A stretch of 64,000 nucleotides of DNA from VRUE01 sp045805805 (GTDB lineage: Bacteria > Actinomycetota > Thermoleophilia > Solirubrobacterales > 70-9): assembly GCA_045805805.1 (NCBI GenBank), contig JBJMKO010000102.1, forward strand, positions 1 through 64,000, read 5' to 3'. The notes beneath the pieces are model-generated. The model searched no databases. It saw nothing but the letters and a program-made list of their open reading frames with translations, and was not told the DNA's origin. How positions within the stretch are numbered: the stretch's first letter is position 1; each line of letters starts with the position of its first letter. A program made the position numbers and the translations under genes. Below, piece by piece: positions 62,545 to 64,000 of the stretch.

Positions 62545-63116
62545 GCGGGTAGCGCGAAGCAGCCGTGGATCGAGGAGCAGGAGATCGGCTGCTCTCCCGA
62601 GGCGGCCATCCTTTCCGTGCTGAGCGCGGCCTCCTCCTCGATTTCGAGCCTGGCTCGATCATGGATCTCGATCGCGCGCCGGCGGCCTTCGGCGTCGAAG
62701 ACGAGCTTTGTGCGTGCGAGGTAGAAATTCTTGTCGCTGCCGAGGATCCTCGCCTGCAGCGAGAGCAGCATGTCGTCAACGATCTTCTGGGCGAATTCGC
62801 CGCTGAGATGCTCCTTGAGCTCGGGCTGAAGGTCTTCCCATTCCTCCGTGTCGACCAGGTGGCGCTCGGTGGCGCGGTAGAAGTGCTCGATTGCCCCGCG
62901 TACCGGACGGTCGCCGACTTGCTCCGCACAGCCGAGCTTGACGAGCTTGTTGACGTGATAGCTGACGTTGCCCACCGGTTCTCCCAGCTTCCTCGCCATC
63001 ATCGCCGGGCTCGCCGATTCTTCGGTGAGGATCATCAGCAGTTCCGCGCGCAGCGGATGTGACATCGCCTTGAAGCGGTTCAAGGTCGCTTGTCTTTGTT
63101 GGGTGTCCACCGCCAT
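62532..63116 (-). CDS. ArsR-family winged-helix regulator
   Basis: 194 residues. The N-terminal wHTH (FKAMSHPLRAELLMILTEES, MMARKLGEPVGNVSYHVNKLVKLGCAEQV) is of ArsR type; the C-terminal 100 residues are helical, with no metal-binding CxC. Its stop codon lies within the dif-like second arm, so insertion of the provirus left the gene intact. The ligand is unknown. Confidence 0.85.
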   Translation of the reverse strand: MAVDTQQRQATLNRFKAMSHPLRAELLMILTEESASPAMMARKLGEPVGNVSYHVNKLVKLGCAEQVGDRPVRGAIEHFYRATERHLVDTEEWEDLQPELKEHLSGEFAQKIVDDMLLSLQARILGSDKNFYLARTKLVFDAEGRRRAIEIHDRARLEIEEEAALSTERMAASGEQPISCSSIHGCFALPAQPK

Positions 63117-63288
63117 GCTCGTGCTCCTCTCTAGGGGAATTGGAGCACTTGATGATATTGGCTCTAAAGCGCTCGTGCTTTGAATTTCCCCCTTCTTAGG
63201 TGACGTTCCTACATTGGTGGAACTTCTTCCACCAATCGTCAGGTCTAGTCAGCAGGCACTTCTCGCACACGAAGGGAGGTGATGCGCG

Positions 63289-63348
63289 ATGAAGCCGATC
63301 AAGACCGAGCCGCTGGTCCCTCTGATGTCGCTTGGCAAGGGGAACTAA
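63289..63348 (+). CDS. Possible 19-residue peptide gene
   Basis: A near-perfect ribosome site, GGGAGGTGAT (63274-63283), precedes an ATG at 63289 that encodes MKPIKTEPLVPLMSLGKGN. It could be a leader peptide, a signalling peptide or a RiPP precursor. No modifying enzyme is visible in the last 650 bases. The rest of 63117-63419 shows no gene. Confidence 0.35.
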   Translation: MKPIKTEPLVPLMSLGKGN

Positions 63349-63419
63349 GTGGTGGCAGGGGTCGATCTCCGTCTGTTCAGGCGGAGTTCGGCCCCCTCTA
63401 TGGGACTCTGGCCGGTCTG

Positions 63420-64000
63420 TCAGCGGGCGCTGGAGATCGCCGATTCGAGCGAGCCGGCGGTGCTCGGGGTCCCCAGGGCTTCCATGCCGGTGGGGCCCGG
63501 CCCTTCGAGGGCAAAGGACGGCGTGCCGGTGAAGCCGAGACTTTCGGCCTGCCGGGCCGATTCGGCGACCCGATCGAGCACGCCCCTGCTCTTGCGGTCG
63601 CGGTTCCACCTGCCGATGTCGGGCACCCCGGCACCCCGGGCGATCGCGGTCAGGAACTCGTCGGTGACGTAGCCGGAGTCCTCGGTGCCCTGGTTGCGGT
63701 AAAAGAGCTCGACGAAATTCCAGCCGCGGCCCTGCTCGCCGGCGGCGATCGCGGCAGCGCCCGCGGGTGTCGATTCAGGGCCGATGATCGTGTAGTTGCG
63801 AAAGTCGAGCTTGGCATCGCCGCTGCGCACTTGGCGTTCGATGATCTGCGGCAGCACTTCTTCCGAGTAGCCCTTGCAGACCGGGCACTGCAGGTCGGCG
63901 AACTCGAGGACGGCCACCTTGGCGCTCGGCTTGCCGAGGACCATGCTGCTCTGCGGGATGCCGGCCAGTTCCCGGTCCACCTCGGAGGTGTGCTGGATGT
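63420..64000 (-). CDS. DsbA-like thiol-disulfide oxidoreductase (partial)
   Basis: The gene enters from the right edge; the frame is open to base 64000, so the N terminus, probably a signal or membrane anchor, is missing. The visible 193 residues form a DsbA/Thioredoxin_4 domain: LEFADLQCPVCKGYSEEVLP with the CPVC redox centre, an inserted helical domain, and TGTPSFALEG with the cis-proline. It would oxidise secreted proteins. An internal GTG at 63980 is unlikely to be the start. Confidence 0.85.
   Translation of the reverse strand, partial: IQHTSEVDRELAGIPQSSMVLGKPSAKVAVLEFADLQCPVCKGYSEEVLPQIIERQVRSGDAKLDFRNYTIIGPESTPAGAAAIAAGEQGRGWNFVELFYRNQGTEDSGYVTDEFLTAIARGAGVPDIGRWNRDRKSRGVLDRVAESARQAESLGFTGTPSFALEGPGPTGMEALGTPSTAGSLESAISSAR

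Overview
The window is high-GC bacterial DNA. It suggests an actinobacterium of the class Thermoleophilia (Solirubrobacterales-like). This is inferred from: an Asp-type MurA, SepF, a GarA-type FHA protein next to an FtsR-type MerR regulator, an RsiG-like protein, a WS/DGAT acyltransferase, the short HisG plus HisZ form of the first histidine enzyme, and a cell-surface Ig-like domain found in two secreted proteins. No marker here fixes the genus.

Chromosomal layout. 1-428: 3' end of 23S rRNA, then 5S rRNA. 744-2049: remnant of a probably SOS-regulated gene and an alpha/beta hydrolase. 2076-9198: murA, then hisZ-G-D-B-H-A with 4-base stop/start overlaps from hisZ to hisH, and hisF. 9309-15935: polysaccharide deacetylase, cca, pgeF, yggS, sepF, proC, yggT, lspA, rluD. 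16067-27936: translation and envelope genes (rpsB, tsf, pyrH, frr, uppS, cdsA, dxr, rseP, ispG, proS, pgsA). 28110-29624: rsiG-like, garA-like and ftsR-like genes behind a strong promoter. 29754-46890: accessory metabolism and envelope genes (AGPS-like oxidase, nadE, metalloprotease, WS/DGAT, a c-di-AMP riboswitch ahead of an RlpA-like protein, dinB, an RTX-repeat protein, ccdA, thiolase, SDR, methyltransferase). The region carries three groups of intergenic palindromes, one member of which lies inside rpsB.

The main discovery candidate is 46966-62525: a provirus of about 15.5 kb bounded by an exact 19-bp direct repeat. It encodes no recognisable tail, portal, large terminase or integrase. 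It has a P9-size packaging ATPase, a candidate double-jelly-roll major capsid protein, a run of tiny one-TM proteins, two wall hydrolases each with a C-terminal membrane anchor, a spike-like module, and a holin/amidase/one-TM lysis module. That is the gene set of a tailless, membrane-containing (tectivirus-like) phage. The right boundary is a 28-bp site with the architecture of a dif site, and the 19-bp repeat stops exactly where the spacer meets the second arm. I therefore propose integration by host XerC/XerD. The right-end wHTH frame and an open frame at the left end would join in frame in the excised circle.

Right flank (62526-64000): an ArsR-family regulator whose stop codon lies in the dif-like arm, a possible 19-residue peptide gene, and a DsbA-like protein cut by the window end.
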